Position numbers and translations under genes: made by a program
Shown: positions 26,607 to 35,254 of the stretch, piece after piece
Layout of the letters: the number at the start of each line of letters is the position of its first letter
Numbering within the stretch: the first letter of the stretch is position 1
NCBI GenBank assembly: GCA_964472195.1
Contig: CAYYJH010000003.1
Location: 1-64,000 of the forward strand
Source of the DNA: BS750m-G4 sp964472195
Lineage (GTDB): Bacteria > Bacteroidota > Ignavibacteria > Tepidaquicellales > Tepidaquicellaceae
Direction of reading: 5' to 3'
Length of the DNA: 64,000 bases
Notes under the pieces: generated by a model
Seen by the model: only the letters and a program-made list of their open reading frames with translations
Database searches by the model: none
What the model was told of the DNA's origin: nothing

Positions 26607-27893
26607 ATGTCAATACCAAAACATCAAGCGCTTAATCTTTTAAAAAATAAGCTGGACAGCAGGTTGATAACATACCTTAATAGTTGCGTCCATTGCGGTC
26701 TTTGTGCTGAATCCTGTCATTACTACTTGGCAAATAAAGAATATATTCCTGCTCAAAAGGTCGAACTTATTTCTCAAATTTATAGTCGTTATAATACAAT
26801 TCTTGGAAGAATAATTCCGGGATTTATCAGTGCTAAGAATTTAGATGATAAAACAATTAATAAAATGGTAGATGTTTTCTTTGGTTCGTGTACTATGTGT
26901 GGTCGCTGTTCTCTCCACTGCTCAATTGGAATCGATATTCCCCTTCTCGTACGAACCGCTCGCTCTATGCTTGTTGAGCTTAAACTCGTTCCCGAGGGTT
27001 TACAATCAACGATTAATGCTGCACTGATTACTGGCAACAACATGGCAATTCCACGAGAAGAGTTTGTTGACACTATTGAGTGGCTTGAAGAAGACCTCCG
27101 CATAGATGTAAGCGATGAGACAGCTGCTATCCCTATGGATGAAGTTGGTAAGAATATTCTCTATACTCTTAACCCGCGAGAACCTAAGTTTTTTCCCCTA
27201 TCTATTATTGCTATGGCAAAAATTTTTTATGCAGCAAAGGAAAGTTGGACTATCGCTACAAATTGCTATGATGTTACTAATTATTCATACTTTTCCGGTG
27301 ATGATAAAGGTGCTCAGGAATTAACACAAAGGCTTTACAATGAAATGATTAAACTTAAAGCAAAAAAACTCATACTTGCTGAATGTGGTCATGGTTCACG
27401 CGCAATTAGGTGGGAAGGACCAGGTTGGATTGGAAAGCCCTATCCTTTCGGGGTTATAACTGTCATCGAATTAATTGCAGAATACATTCGATCGGGACGT
27501 ATAAAACTCGATCCAGCAAAAAACACAGATGTTGTTACGTTGCACGATCCCTGTAATTTAGTTCGTTCGGGCGGTATTATTGAAGAACAGCGATTCATTA
27601 TAAAAAATGCAGTTGTTAATTTTGTAGAAATGATTCCCAACCGTGTAAATAATTATTGCTGCGGTGGCGGTGGGGGGCAATTATCTATGGGTGAATATAA
27701 AAACCGGCGTATACAAGCAGGCAAAATTAAAGCAGAACAAATTAGAAAAACTGGTGCTGATATCGTTGCAACCCCTTGTCACAATTGCATAGATCAACTA
27801 TCAGAACTTAACAATGAATATAAACTTGGTGTAAAAGTTAAAACTATCGGGGAGATTGTCGCTGATGCCCTTGTTATTTCAGATATTGAATAA
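26607..27893 (+). CDS. DsrK/HdrD-like iron-sulfur disulfide reductase subunit
   Basis: This 428-residue cytoplasmic protein has two [4Fe-4S] ferredoxin motifs (CVHCGLCAESC near residue 30 and CTMCGRCSLHC near residue 95) and a CCG domain pair in its C-terminal half (HDPCNLVRSGG, NYCCGGGGGQLSMG, TPCHNCIDQL), which in DsrK and HdrD binds the noncubane [4Fe-4S] cluster that cleaves disulfides. With the DsrM-like and DsrC-like neighbours it should form a minimal DsrMK complex linking the menaquinone pool to the DsrC disulfide. An ETF:menaquinone oxidoreductase role, as for related cytochrome b/CCG proteins, is an alternative given the acyl-CoA dehydrogenase next door. Confidence 0.88.
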   Translation: MSIPKHQALNLLKNKLDSRLITYLNSCVHCGLCAESCHYYLANKEYIPAQKVELISQIYSRYNTILGRIIPGFISAKNLDDKTINKMVDVFFGSCTMCGRCSLHCSIGIDIPLLVRTARSMLVELKLVPEGLQSTINAALITGNNMAIPREEFVDTIEWLEEDLRIDVSDETAAIPMDEVGKNILYTLNPREPKFFPLSIIAMAKIFYAAKESWTIATNCYDVTNYSYFSGDDKGAQELTQRLYNEMIKLKAKKLILAECGHGSRAIRWEGPGWIGKPYPFGVITVIELIAEYIRSGRIKLDPAKNTDVVTLHDPCNLVRSGGIIEEQRFIIKNAVVNFVEMIPNRVNNYCCGGGGGQLSMGEYKNRRIQAGKIKAEQIRKTGADIVATPCHNCIDQLSELNNEYKLGVKVKTIGEIVADALVISDIE

Positions 27894-27909
27894 TAAATAA
27901 AAATATTCG

Positions 27910-29025
27910 TTATGGAATATCGGTAAGCCTCCTTGGACAGTAAGGAAGTTGATCTTCTTCTTCTCCAACTAAATCCTTTTCAAAACACTCAATTGGGTCG
28001 CAACATGTATAGCAGACTCGCTTAAAAGCACGAAAATTTATGAGTTCTATTTCTGGCGATAAAAAGGTTTCTTTTGGAGGTTCTTTTTTAAGTAGATCTG
28101 TGCTAAGATATTTCTTGTTGTCATCTGGAAAAACGGTTACCACAACAGAGCCATCCCCTAACATATTTTGAACCTTTAAAGCTCCTATAAAATTTGCCCC
28201 TGAAGAAATTCCAACCCCTATTCCTAAATCTATCGCAAGTTTTTGAGCCATCATAATTGCATCCCCATCATCAACACTGATAATATCATCCAGTGAGCGC
28301 AGATCAAGGATTGGCGGTATAAATTCATCAGATATTCCCTGTATTCTGTGTTTTCCAACTTTATGCCCTGTGGATAGTGTTGGGGAGTTCTCCGGTTCCA
28401 AAGGAAAAATTTTTATCTCAGGGTTTCGCTCTTTCAGAAATTTACCTGCCCCCATGATTGTACCACCGGTTCCAACTCCCGCAACCAATGCGTCCGGGAT
28501 AAGCGAATGAAACTTCAATTGCCACCATACTTCAGGACCCGTTGTTTTGTAATGCGCCTCTATATTATCTTTATTTGAAAACTGACGCGGGAGAAATGCT
28601 CCCTCAGTATTCTTAGCAAGGTTTTCTGCAAGGCTGATACTTCCCGTAAAACCTCCATCGTCTTTGCTCACAAGATTAATTTGTGCTCCAAGAACTTTTA
28701 TTAGATTAATTCTTTCCTGACTCATCCAGTCGGGCATAAAAATCGTAACCGGGTGTCCAAGCGCTCTTCCAATTGCAGAAAAGGAAATTCCCGTATTTCC
28801 ACTAGTAGCTTCTACAATTAAACTACCCGGGTTTAGTGATTTTCTTGAGTATCCTTGCTCAATAATGTGAAATGCCATTCTGTCTTTAATGCTGCCGGTC
28901 ATGTTTAGGTTCTCAGCCTTTGCGTAAATAGTGTGCTTCTTATACTTATATTTTAGGTTTATCTCTAAAAGAGGAGTGTTACCTATCAAGCATGCCAATC
29001 CCCTAATTCGCTTGTTATAATTCAT
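27910..29025 (-). CDS. Cysteine-synthase-family PLP enzyme with a Cys-rich C-terminal tail
   Basis: This fold-type II PLP enzyme has the lysine motif NMTGSIKDRMAFH, TSGNTGISFSAIG and VGTGGTIMGAGKFL, as in O-acetylserine sulfhydrylase and cystathionine beta-synthase. I chose the ATG at 29025 (371 residues); an in-frame TTG 18 codons upstream gives a non-conserved extension. The last 35 residues, beyond the catalytic fold, carry five cysteines (CYTCC, ECF, PYC), which may bind metal or sulfur. It is convergent with the DsrK-like gene and precedes no other cys gene. Whether it makes or breaks down cysteine is not clear. Confidence 0.85.
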   Translation of the reverse strand: MNYNKRIRGLACLIGNTPLLEINLKYKYKKHTIYAKAENLNMTGSIKDRMAFHIIEQGYSRKSLNPGSLIVEATSGNTGISFSAIGRALGHPVTIFMPDWMSQERINLIKVLGAQINLVSKDDGGFTGSISLAENLAKNTEGAFLPRQFSNKDNIEAHYKTTGPEVWWQLKFHSLIPDALVAGVGTGGTIMGAGKFLKERNPEIKIFPLEPENSPTLSTGHKVGKHRIQGISDEFIPPILDLRSLDDIISVDDGDAIMMAQKLAIDLGIGVGISSGANFIGALKVQNMLGDGSVVVTVFPDDNKKYLSTDLLKKEPPKETFLSPEIELINFRAFKRVCYTCCDPIECFEKDLVGEEEDQLPYCPRRLTDIP

Positions 29026-29181
29026 TAATCCAATTTTTTCGTTTATGAGTTTCAAAGTACAAAATATGTTGTAAGGCAAATAGGAAACTCTATGGTTCTA
29101 TAGAAAACAATTTTTGTTTGAAACAATAAAACACATTTAAAAAAGTACACAACCTAAGATTATTGTTTTTAACATTGGGAA

Positions 29182-30342
29182 TTATTTTTTCAGTGAAGCA
29201 ATTTCATCAATTGCTCCAATTGCCCTATTAATATGATCGTCCGTATTAAAGGGTCCAATACTTAATCTTATAGTTCCATGAATCTTATCCGTTCCTAATT
29301 GTACATGGACCAGTGGTGCACACTGTAATCCAGTTCTTGATGCAATATTATAATCAACATCAAGCATTGTTCCAACATCTACCGCGTCCCAGCCTTTAAC
29401 ATTGAAGCTTAATACAGCTATATGATTATTTGGGCTATCTGCACAATACGTAATTACGCCTTCAATGTTTTGAAGCCCTGTTCGAAGTTTATTCCACAGT
29501 CTCATTTCGTTGTCGTGTATATCCTTAATTCCCTTTTTCTTGAGCCATTTTTGTCCTGCATTAAGTCCTGCAACACCAACAATGTTCAATGTTCCACATT
29601 CCATTCTATAAGGAAATTCTTCAAGATGGAACGGATATGCTGACCTAACCCCTGTTCCACCGAACCTTGTGCCCTTAATGGGAACATCTTCACAAATGTA
29701 TGATCCACCAATGCCTGTTGGTCCCATCAAAGATTTATGTCCCGTAAATGCAACTATGTCGGTGTTCATTTTCTTAACATCTATGTCAACAACTCCGGCT
29801 GTCTGGCTTGCGTCAATGACAAACAATATTCCTGCTTCTTTACAGAGTCTGCCAATTTCGGCAATTGGTTGTATAGTACCCATTACATTTGAGCCATGAT
29901 TTATTACCACCATCTTCGTGTTTTTTTTGAATGCTTTTTTCACATCTGCGGGATCAATAAAACCCTTTTCGTCAAATGGTATATAAGTCAACTCAATAAC
30001 ACCATTGTGTTTCTTGTGATAAAGTGGTCTCAAAACGGAGTTATGCTCAACATTGCTCGTGATAACATGGTCTCCTTTTAATAGCAATCCATCAACAACC
30101 ATATTTAATGTGTCGCTTGCATTATAGCTAAAAGTGAGGTGGTTTGGGTCGGTACCATTGAAAAGCTCTGTAAGCATCTTTCTGGTAGAGTGTATTATTT
30201 CCTCTGTTGCCATACACATATCGTACCCGGAGCGACCAGGATTAACACCATGTTTCTGATAGAATTCATGCATATAATCATACACTTCCTTTGGTTTTGG
30301 AAAAGTTGTAGCAGCATTATCTAAGTATATTAGTTTTTCCAT
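29182..30342 (-). CDS. Class V aminotransferase, cysteine desulfurase family
   Basis: This 386-residue PLP enzyme opens with YLDNAATTFPKP and has NVEHNSVLRP, VIDASQTAG and the PLP lysine Lys203 in TGHKSLMGPTG. Cys341 in RTGLQCAPLVH occupies the active-site cysteine position of group II desulfurases (CsdA/SufS-type). It would release sulfur from cysteine as a persulfide. It lies upstream of the cysteine-synthase-like gene on the same strand (156 bases apart) and near dsrC, suggesting local sulfur traffic; no SufE, IscU or TusA gene is visible. Confidence 0.88.
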   Translation of the reverse strand: MEKLIYLDNAATTFPKPKEVYDYMHEFYQKHGVNPGRSGYDMCMATEEIIHSTRKMLTELFNGTDPNHLTFSYNASDTLNMVVDGLLLKGDHVITSNVEHNSVLRPLYHKKHNGVIELTYIPFDEKGFIDPADVKKAFKKNTKMVVINHGSNVMGTIQPIAEIGRLCKEAGILFVIDASQTAGVVDIDVKKMNTDIVAFTGHKSLMGPTGIGGSYICEDVPIKGTRFGGTGVRSAYPFHLEEFPYRMECGTLNIVGVAGLNAGQKWLKKKGIKDIHDNEMRLWNKLRTGLQNIEGVITYCADSPNNHIAVLSFNVKGWDAVDVGTMLDVDYNIASRTGLQCAPLVHVQLGTDKIHGTIRLSIGPFNTDDHINRAIGAIDEIASLKK

Positions 30343-30674
30343 ATAGTTTATCTTATAAGGTTACAAATTATATCGGTTATCAAAAAATACATTAAGTTCT
30401 AAAATCAGAAGATTTTCTTAAATAATCAACTCTTAAATGGTGACAAGTTTACAAATCTACACAGTGTTAAAAAGAACTGTTTAATGAATAGAGTACCTAC
30501 TTTTTTTCTTTCACAGCTAAAATTTTGATTTGTTTATACACCTCTTTTTTACTACCTTATTACAAGAGGTAACAACACAATAGCTCGCCAGTAATTTAAT
30601 ATTGTTCCTTTTTAAATTATTTTCTTTAAACAACTATAAACATCTAAATTTATTTATAAAAGAAAGGAGTAAAC
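30343..30674. other. Intergenic region with strong ribosome binding site at its end
   Basis: No gene or tRNA is seen in these 332 AT-rich bases. Just before the ATG at 30675 there is AAAGGAG (30663-30669), a strong Shine-Dalgarno sequence and unusual here, since most genes in this window have none. This supports the small gene that follows. Confidence 0.55.
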
Positions 30675-30866
30675 ATGAAAGCGCTTTCCTGGATTTCAAT
30701 CATAATTGCTGTTGTAATAATTCTGTTGGCTGCAATAGACTTATTCTTTAATCCGGAATTTTTACCTTATAAGGTAATAAATTATTTTCATGTGGCAAAC
30801 AGTTTCCTTTTATTAACAATTTGTTTTCGTTTATTCGGTAATTTTAAAGAGAAACAGGGCGGATAA
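30675..30866 (+). CDS. Small membrane protein of unknown function
   Basis: A 63-residue protein with two hydrophobic spans (about residues 4-24 and 38-54) and a short charged tail (NFKEKQGG). I do not recognise a family. A strong AAAGGAG ribosome binding site sits 5 bases before the ATG, which argues that it is translated. It stands alone, 332 bases from the desulfurase gene and 232 from the FIST gene. Confidence 0.7.
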   Translation: MKALSWISIIIAVVIILLAAIDLFFNPEFLPYKVINYFHVANSFLLLTICFRLFGNFKEKQGG

Positions 30867-31098
30867 TAAATATTGTTGTCTTGTTTTGTGTCTCTTTGTT
30901 TGTTAAGATTCAATTATTCCGGATACACTGTTAATATAAAAATTCTAATAAAGATTTGTTTACATCTGTATGAGAGTAATTATAGCTTCACATATTCCAT
31001 GTTTTAGTTAAAGGTTTTTCTATTCCTCTTAAAGTCGTTACCTTAGTTTAAAAATTGGCGCCTTTAGAAACGAGCATAATAATTTGTAATTTACTAAA

Positions 31099-32220
31099 AT
31101 GGTAATCGTTAGCGACAAAACAGGGACCGTCGATGAATTCAATAAAGCGGTAGTTGATGTTTTAAAAAATGAAGCCGTTAAAGGTTTATTAATCTTGGCT
31201 TGCGATTCTAATGAATTTACTTCTGCCAATATAGATAAGCATTTAAGAAACATCAACGTTCCTATTTTTGGGGGTATCTTTCCACAAATCATCTCTGGAA
31301 ACGAGAAACTTGAGCGAGGTACTATCGTTGCGGGATTATCTCAAATTCCTCACGTTCATATTATCCAAAATCTGAGTGACGCCGCTATAGAGTACGAGAA
31401 AATCCTGGACGAACAAATACCCGATATTGACAAACCAAAAACTATGTTCGTTTTCGTTGATGGATTCTCGAAAAGAATAAGTTCACTTATTGATAGTTTG
31501 TTTAATGTATTTGGTTTAGAGTTCAACTATATTGGGGGTGGTGCTGGCTCTTTAAATATGCGTCAAAAACCTTGTATAATTACAAACAACGGTTTGTTGA
31601 TGGATGTGGCTGTTTTAGCACTCTTGAATATAGAAAGTGGGATTGGTGTTTGCCATGGCTGGAAAGAAATAAGTGGTCCTTTTAAAGTAACCGAATCAGA
31701 CAGAACAGAAATAAGATCGCTTGACTGGAAACCGGCTTTTGAAGTATACCGTGATGTCGTTGAAAGACATTCCAAGAAAACGATTTGTAAAGATAATTTC
31801 TTTGATATTGCAAAGTGCTATCCCTTCGGTATAAGCAGGCTTTGTACAGAAAAAATAGTAAGAGATCCTTTCATTGTCGGTAAAGGTAATTCTTTGGTTT
31901 GCGTGGGGGAGGTTCCGGAGGAAGCCTTCGTTCATATCTTAACAGGGGATGCTTCTTCTCTGGTAAAAGCCTCTGGCAAAGCCCTTGCGCTTGGCAAAGA
32001 AGCGTTTTACGAAAAGGCGGCGGTTAAAACTATATTGTTTATGGATTGTATCTCAAGGGTTCTGTTCCTTGGGGATAATTTTAAAAATGAACTGAATGCC
32101 GTATACGACTCAACGATCCCGTTAATTGGAGCACTTACAATAGGAGAAATAGCAAACAGCGGCAAAGATTATTTAGAGTTCTATAATAAAACCTCCGTTG
32201 TCGGAGTTATGGGTGACTAA
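31099..32220 (+). CDS. FIST-domain sensory protein
   Basis: This 373-residue soluble protein has an N-terminal FIST domain (GLLILACDSNEFTSANID, then NVPIFGGIFPQII and RGTIVAGLS) and a C-terminal FIST_C domain (FMDCISRVLFLG, STIPLIGALTIGEIANSG, YNKTSVVGVMG). FIST domains are thought to bind small ligands, perhaps amino acids, and are often joined to or encoded beside signalling proteins. Here no kinase, cyclase or chemotaxis domain is attached and none lies next to it, so its partner is unknown. Confidence 0.85.
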   Translation: MVIVSDKTGTVDEFNKAVVDVLKNEAVKGLLILACDSNEFTSANIDKHLRNINVPIFGGIFPQIISGNEKLERGTIVAGLSQIPHVHIIQNLSDAAIEYEKILDEQIPDIDKPKTMFVFVDGFSKRISSLIDSLFNVFGLEFNYIGGGAGSLNMRQKPCIITNNGLLMDVAVLALLNIESGIGVCHGWKEISGPFKVTESDRTEIRSLDWKPAFEVYRDVVERHSKKTICKDNFFDIAKCYPFGISRLCTEKIVRDPFIVGKGNSLVCVGEVPEEAFVHILTGDASSLVKASGKALALGKEAFYEKAAVKTILFMDCISRVLFLGDNFKNELNAVYDSTIPLIGALTIGEIANSGKDYLEFYNKTSVVGVMGD

Positions 32221-32285
32221 TACTAATGCTTATTTGACAGATTTTTGAAATCTTAAAATGTCTTACTGCGGATTTTAACACTTAA

Positions 32286-32990
32286 TTATTTTCTTGAATC
32301 TGCTATATCTTCCCTAAGCTGATCACTTTGTTGTTTACCCACTTCTGCTGCGGAAATATTTACAGCGATTGCAATTTCCTCTTCTGTCATTTGCATTAAC
32401 CTGATAGCATTTATTATACTTTTAGTCGTCCTCATAGTTCTTGATCCAGTGTAACTAATTACCACATCATATATTGGCACATGCGATGATTCGTGATTCT
32501 CCCATACTGTTTTTGCCGTTTTCCTGTCTATTATCATTACCCTTGAATCAATGTTTGCAAACACACCGATGTTGTTTGAGCTCAAACGAAATCTTTCGAA
32601 CCTTGTTTCAACAATATAGTCCGGTTTATCGCTTAAAGTATCAGCGGTTTTCATTTCGTAGTATGTAATTAGTCCTTCTTCAATTCCCTTAGATATCGAA
32701 AAAGAAATGCTATCCGGGTTTAACGCCCGCTGGAGTTTTTCTCTTATTTCGCTTTCAGCATAACTTTCACCAATGTCAGTTAAGATAACTGTAAATGGAT
32801 CATCTTTATAAAAGTGTTCGTCGTCAATTGACACATGAACTCTTGTCAAATCAGAGTTAGAATAATATTTAAATAAAACAGTTTTGCTTAAAAGATTAAA
32901 TTTAGCAAGTTCATTAGTGTGTGAGCAGTTGATAAATAAGAGAGATAAAATCGTTAGAATAATAATTTTGCCATTGTATCGTTTAATCAT
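32286..32990 (-). CDS. Predicted lipoprotein, family not recognised
   Basis: A 234-residue protein with a basic N-terminus, a hydrophobic segment (residues 8-20) and a lipobox-like LFINC ending at Cys22, so a lipoprotein is likely. The mature part is mixed alpha/beta with a central RFERFRLSSNNIGVFANIDSR stretch and a DRKTAKTVWENHE segment, reminiscent of periplasmic or outer-membrane assembly lipoproteins, but I cannot name a family. The C-terminal 40 residues form a charged helix. Confidence 0.65.
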   Translation of the reverse strand: MIKRYNGKIIILTILSLLFINCSHTNELAKFNLLSKTVLFKYYSNSDLTRVHVSIDDEHFYKDDPFTVILTDIGESYAESEIREKLQRALNPDSISFSISKGIEEGLITYYEMKTADTLSDKPDYIVETRFERFRLSSNNIGVFANIDSRVMIIDRKTAKTVWENHESSHVPIYDVVISYTGSRTMRTTKSIINAIRLMQMTEEEIAIAVNISAAEVGKQQSDQLREDIADSRK

Positions 32991-33119
32991 GATAAGGTAA
33001 TTTTCTTTATGTTTTTTAAACTTCTTTATTAATGTTATGTTTCATATATTTTACGAAACTTTTTGCTTTTTTGTTAGTTTTATAACTGTATTTTATAATT
33101 AATAATATTTTATCCTTTT

Positions 33120-33914
33120 ATGAATAAACCTGGTTTTATTTCATTTGTTCTAATTTTCTTAGCAGTTTTTACCCAGTGTTTCTCTTTTGTCGCGAATTCT
33201 AATATTCCAATTACTAAGGGTGACACATCAATCTATGCCGATATAAATCCAGATAGAAAAATGGAAACTATTTCGGTGTCTTTCCCGAGGATAAAAGACG
33301 GTGGAATATATGATTACGTCTTAATAATTGATAATGATACTACAAAGGGTGTATTCGAAATAATGGATGACGCTATGGTTAGCTTGATAGACATAGACCA
33401 ATCCGATGGTTACAAAGAGGTTGTCATAATGGCGCTGGGTCCCAGCGATATGTCGGATTACAAAATATTTAGATTTAGAGGAGGGAAGATTGTTAAAATC
33501 GCCGATGTGTTTGGTTTTTTCGGAATTGAAACTGACGGTGATGGCATACTAAAAGCAGATGCATGGATGGGTTTTTGGACGAGAGATCAATTATACAAGT
33601 TAGACAATGAATTAATGGCTTTACTTCCTATACCAAAAGATGTTTATTCTTTAGATGTTGACCTAACCGTTAACAAATCTTTCGAAATCCTTTCTGAGCG
33701 AATTGATGGGGCAGTTGTGATAAAGAGTCTGGAGCCTGGAACAAAAATTAAATTAATTGGAGCTGATATATCACCCAGTTGCTATAATAACATGGGGTAT
33801 ATTGATGATTTCAATTGTGATTGGTATTTAATCAGAACTAATGATGGAATCGAGGGTTGGGCAAGACTTGAAACTTTCCGAGACCTTGTTGATGGTCTTA
33901 TATGGGCAGGTTAG
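33120..33914 (+). CDS. Secreted protein with C-terminal SH3-like segment, function unknown
   Basis: A 264-residue protein with a signal peptide (hydrophobic residues 6-22, likely cleaved near FVANS). The middle contains repeated Asp-rich strands (YADINPDRKMETISV, LIDIDQSDGYKEVVI, ETDGDGILKAD) typical of integrin-like or VCBS-like beta-propeller blades. The last 55 residues (IKSLEPGTKIKLIG, DWYLIRTNDGIEGWARL) look like a bacterial SH3 domain. No catalytic motif is visible. Confidence 0.65.
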   Translation: MNKPGFISFVLIFLAVFTQCFSFVANSNIPITKGDTSIYADINPDRKMETISVSFPRIKDGGIYDYVLIIDNDTTKGVFEIMDDAMVSLIDIDQSDGYKEVVIMALGPSDMSDYKIFRFRGGKIVKIADVFGFFGIETDGDGILKADAWMGFWTRDQLYKLDNELMALLPIPKDVYSLDVDLTVNKSFEILSERIDGAVVIKSLEPGTKIKLIGADISPSCYNNMGYIDDFNCDWYLIRTNDGIEGWARLETFRDLVDGLIWAG

Positions 33915-33923
33915 GTTATTGTA

Positions 33924-34394
33924 TTAATCTTTCCCCGATGGGTTGTTAATCATATCAAGACTAAGCCACTTCTTTTCTTCCGGGCTAATCGAAGCAAATC
34001 CCATTATTCCACCCGATGCTTTTGCTACCTGTTCTGCATAGCTTAAAAGGCTTTTGTAAAATTCAATTGAGAACCTTTTGTTTACTTTTGGTAATATTTT
34101 GTTTAGCTCTTTTAATCTTTTTGTAATTTCATTGTTTCTTTTGGACAAATTAGCAGGTAGTTTCTCAATTAATTCTTCAACTGTTTTTCTGAACTCTCTT
34201 ACAACTATTGAATAATAATTTTTCAATATGAATCCTTCTTTTGAACTTCTGAATATTTTCACCTTCTCTGCCCAGGTCATTTCTTTTTCGTCTATGACAC
34301 CATCTGCCCCCGCAACAAGAATGGCAATTAATGCAGGTGCTTCTATCAATAGTTTGGTTTCTTTATCATTTAATTTAGATAACTCTTTAATCAT
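33924..34394 (-). CDS. TerB-like helical protein
   Basis: A 156-residue, mostly helical protein. The segment IAILVAGADGVIDEKEMTWAEK resembles the acidic metal-binding loop of TerB/DjlA-type domains, and a second helix pair (EQVAKASGGIMGFASISPEEKKWLSL) matches the second half of that fold. It has no signal peptide. TerB-like proteins occur in stress responses, but no ter genes are near. It converges on the preceding gene with 9 bases between. Confidence 0.55.
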   Translation of the reverse strand: MIKELSKLNDKETKLLIEAPALIAILVAGADGVIDEKEMTWAEKVKIFRSSKEGFILKNYYSIVVREFRKTVEELIEKLPANLSKRNNEITKRLKELNKILPKVNKRFSIEFYKSLLSYAEQVAKASGGIMGFASISPEEKKWLSLDMINNPSGKD

Positions 34395-34586
34395 AAAACA
34401 TCTTTTAATTATTTAAGTCGTTAAAATCTAAAATTTATATTTAATTAAAAAGGGAAATTAATCTCTTGAAAATTTGCTTTTGTTATCTCAATTTTAAAAT
34501 AAATAAATTATAATATTAGTTTTTTATAAATTCCCTGTGTTGCGTTTTTCAATACGTATTTTAAATAAACTTTTTAGATTTAAAAA

Positions 34587-35228
34587 ATGAAAGAACAACG
34601 TAAAGTAGAAAAGAATAAATCACTTAAGCGTGAGGTTAAAGCTTTGAAAAAAATGTTAGAAGCTCTAAAATTGAGAAGTAACTCTATAGAGATCGAGAAT
34701 GAGGCTTTAAATCTTAAGGTGGAAGCGTTAAGCCGGGGACGCGAGGCTTACAAACAAAAATATGAACTCGAAAACTCTGGTTATAAACCGCTTAAAAAAG
34801 ACTATGATAATTTAAAAGCAGAGTACAGTTCTCTATTAGATAAATATAATATTTTAAAATCAGAACAAATTACATTAAAGCCAAAAGGCAAGTACAAAAA
34901 TAGAGTTCCAGCATTGCAAGATATAAATGCTGATCTAATGAACATTATAATCAAAGAAGTTAAGAATAAAATTGGTCTGTCTTTCTCATCAAACGATATA
35001 CCTAAAAGACTAACAAAGGAATTGAGCTTAATTGCTAGAAACGGTTCTTTCACTACTCTGGAAATCCGGGAAAAATATAGTATATCCCGTCCGACCGCTC
35101 AAAGAGATATTAAATGTCTTCGCGAGTGCGGCTGGCTAAAACTAAAGGCTGGCAAGAGCAAAGGTATTTTTATTCTTACAGATGAGGGTAAACGACTGGT
35201 GAATAATTTCCGTTTTCGGTTCCATTAA
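34587..35228 (+). CDS. Coiled-coil protein with C-terminal winged helix-turn-helix
   Basis: A 213-residue basic protein. Residues 1 to about 95 form a long charged coiled coil. Residues about 130-210 contain a winged helix: FTTLEIREKYSISRPTAQRDIKCLRECGWLKL is a clear helix-turn-helix with recognition helix, followed by a GIFILTDEGKRLV wing. It is probably a DNA-binding regulator that dimerises through the coiled coil. I do not recognise the family. It is convergent with the MscS gene. Confidence 0.65.
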   Translation: MKEQRKVEKNKSLKREVKALKKMLEALKLRSNSIEIENEALNLKVEALSRGREAYKQKYELENSGYKPLKKDYDNLKAEYSSLLDKYNILKSEQITLKPKGKYKNRVPALQDINADLMNIIIKEVKNKIGLSFSSNDIPKRLTKELSLIARNGSFTTLEIREKYSISRPTAQRDIKCLRECGWLKLKAGKSKGIFILTDEGKRLVNNFRFRFH

Positions 35229-35254
35229 CAACTCCTGCTTTTCAGTGGGTGTGA

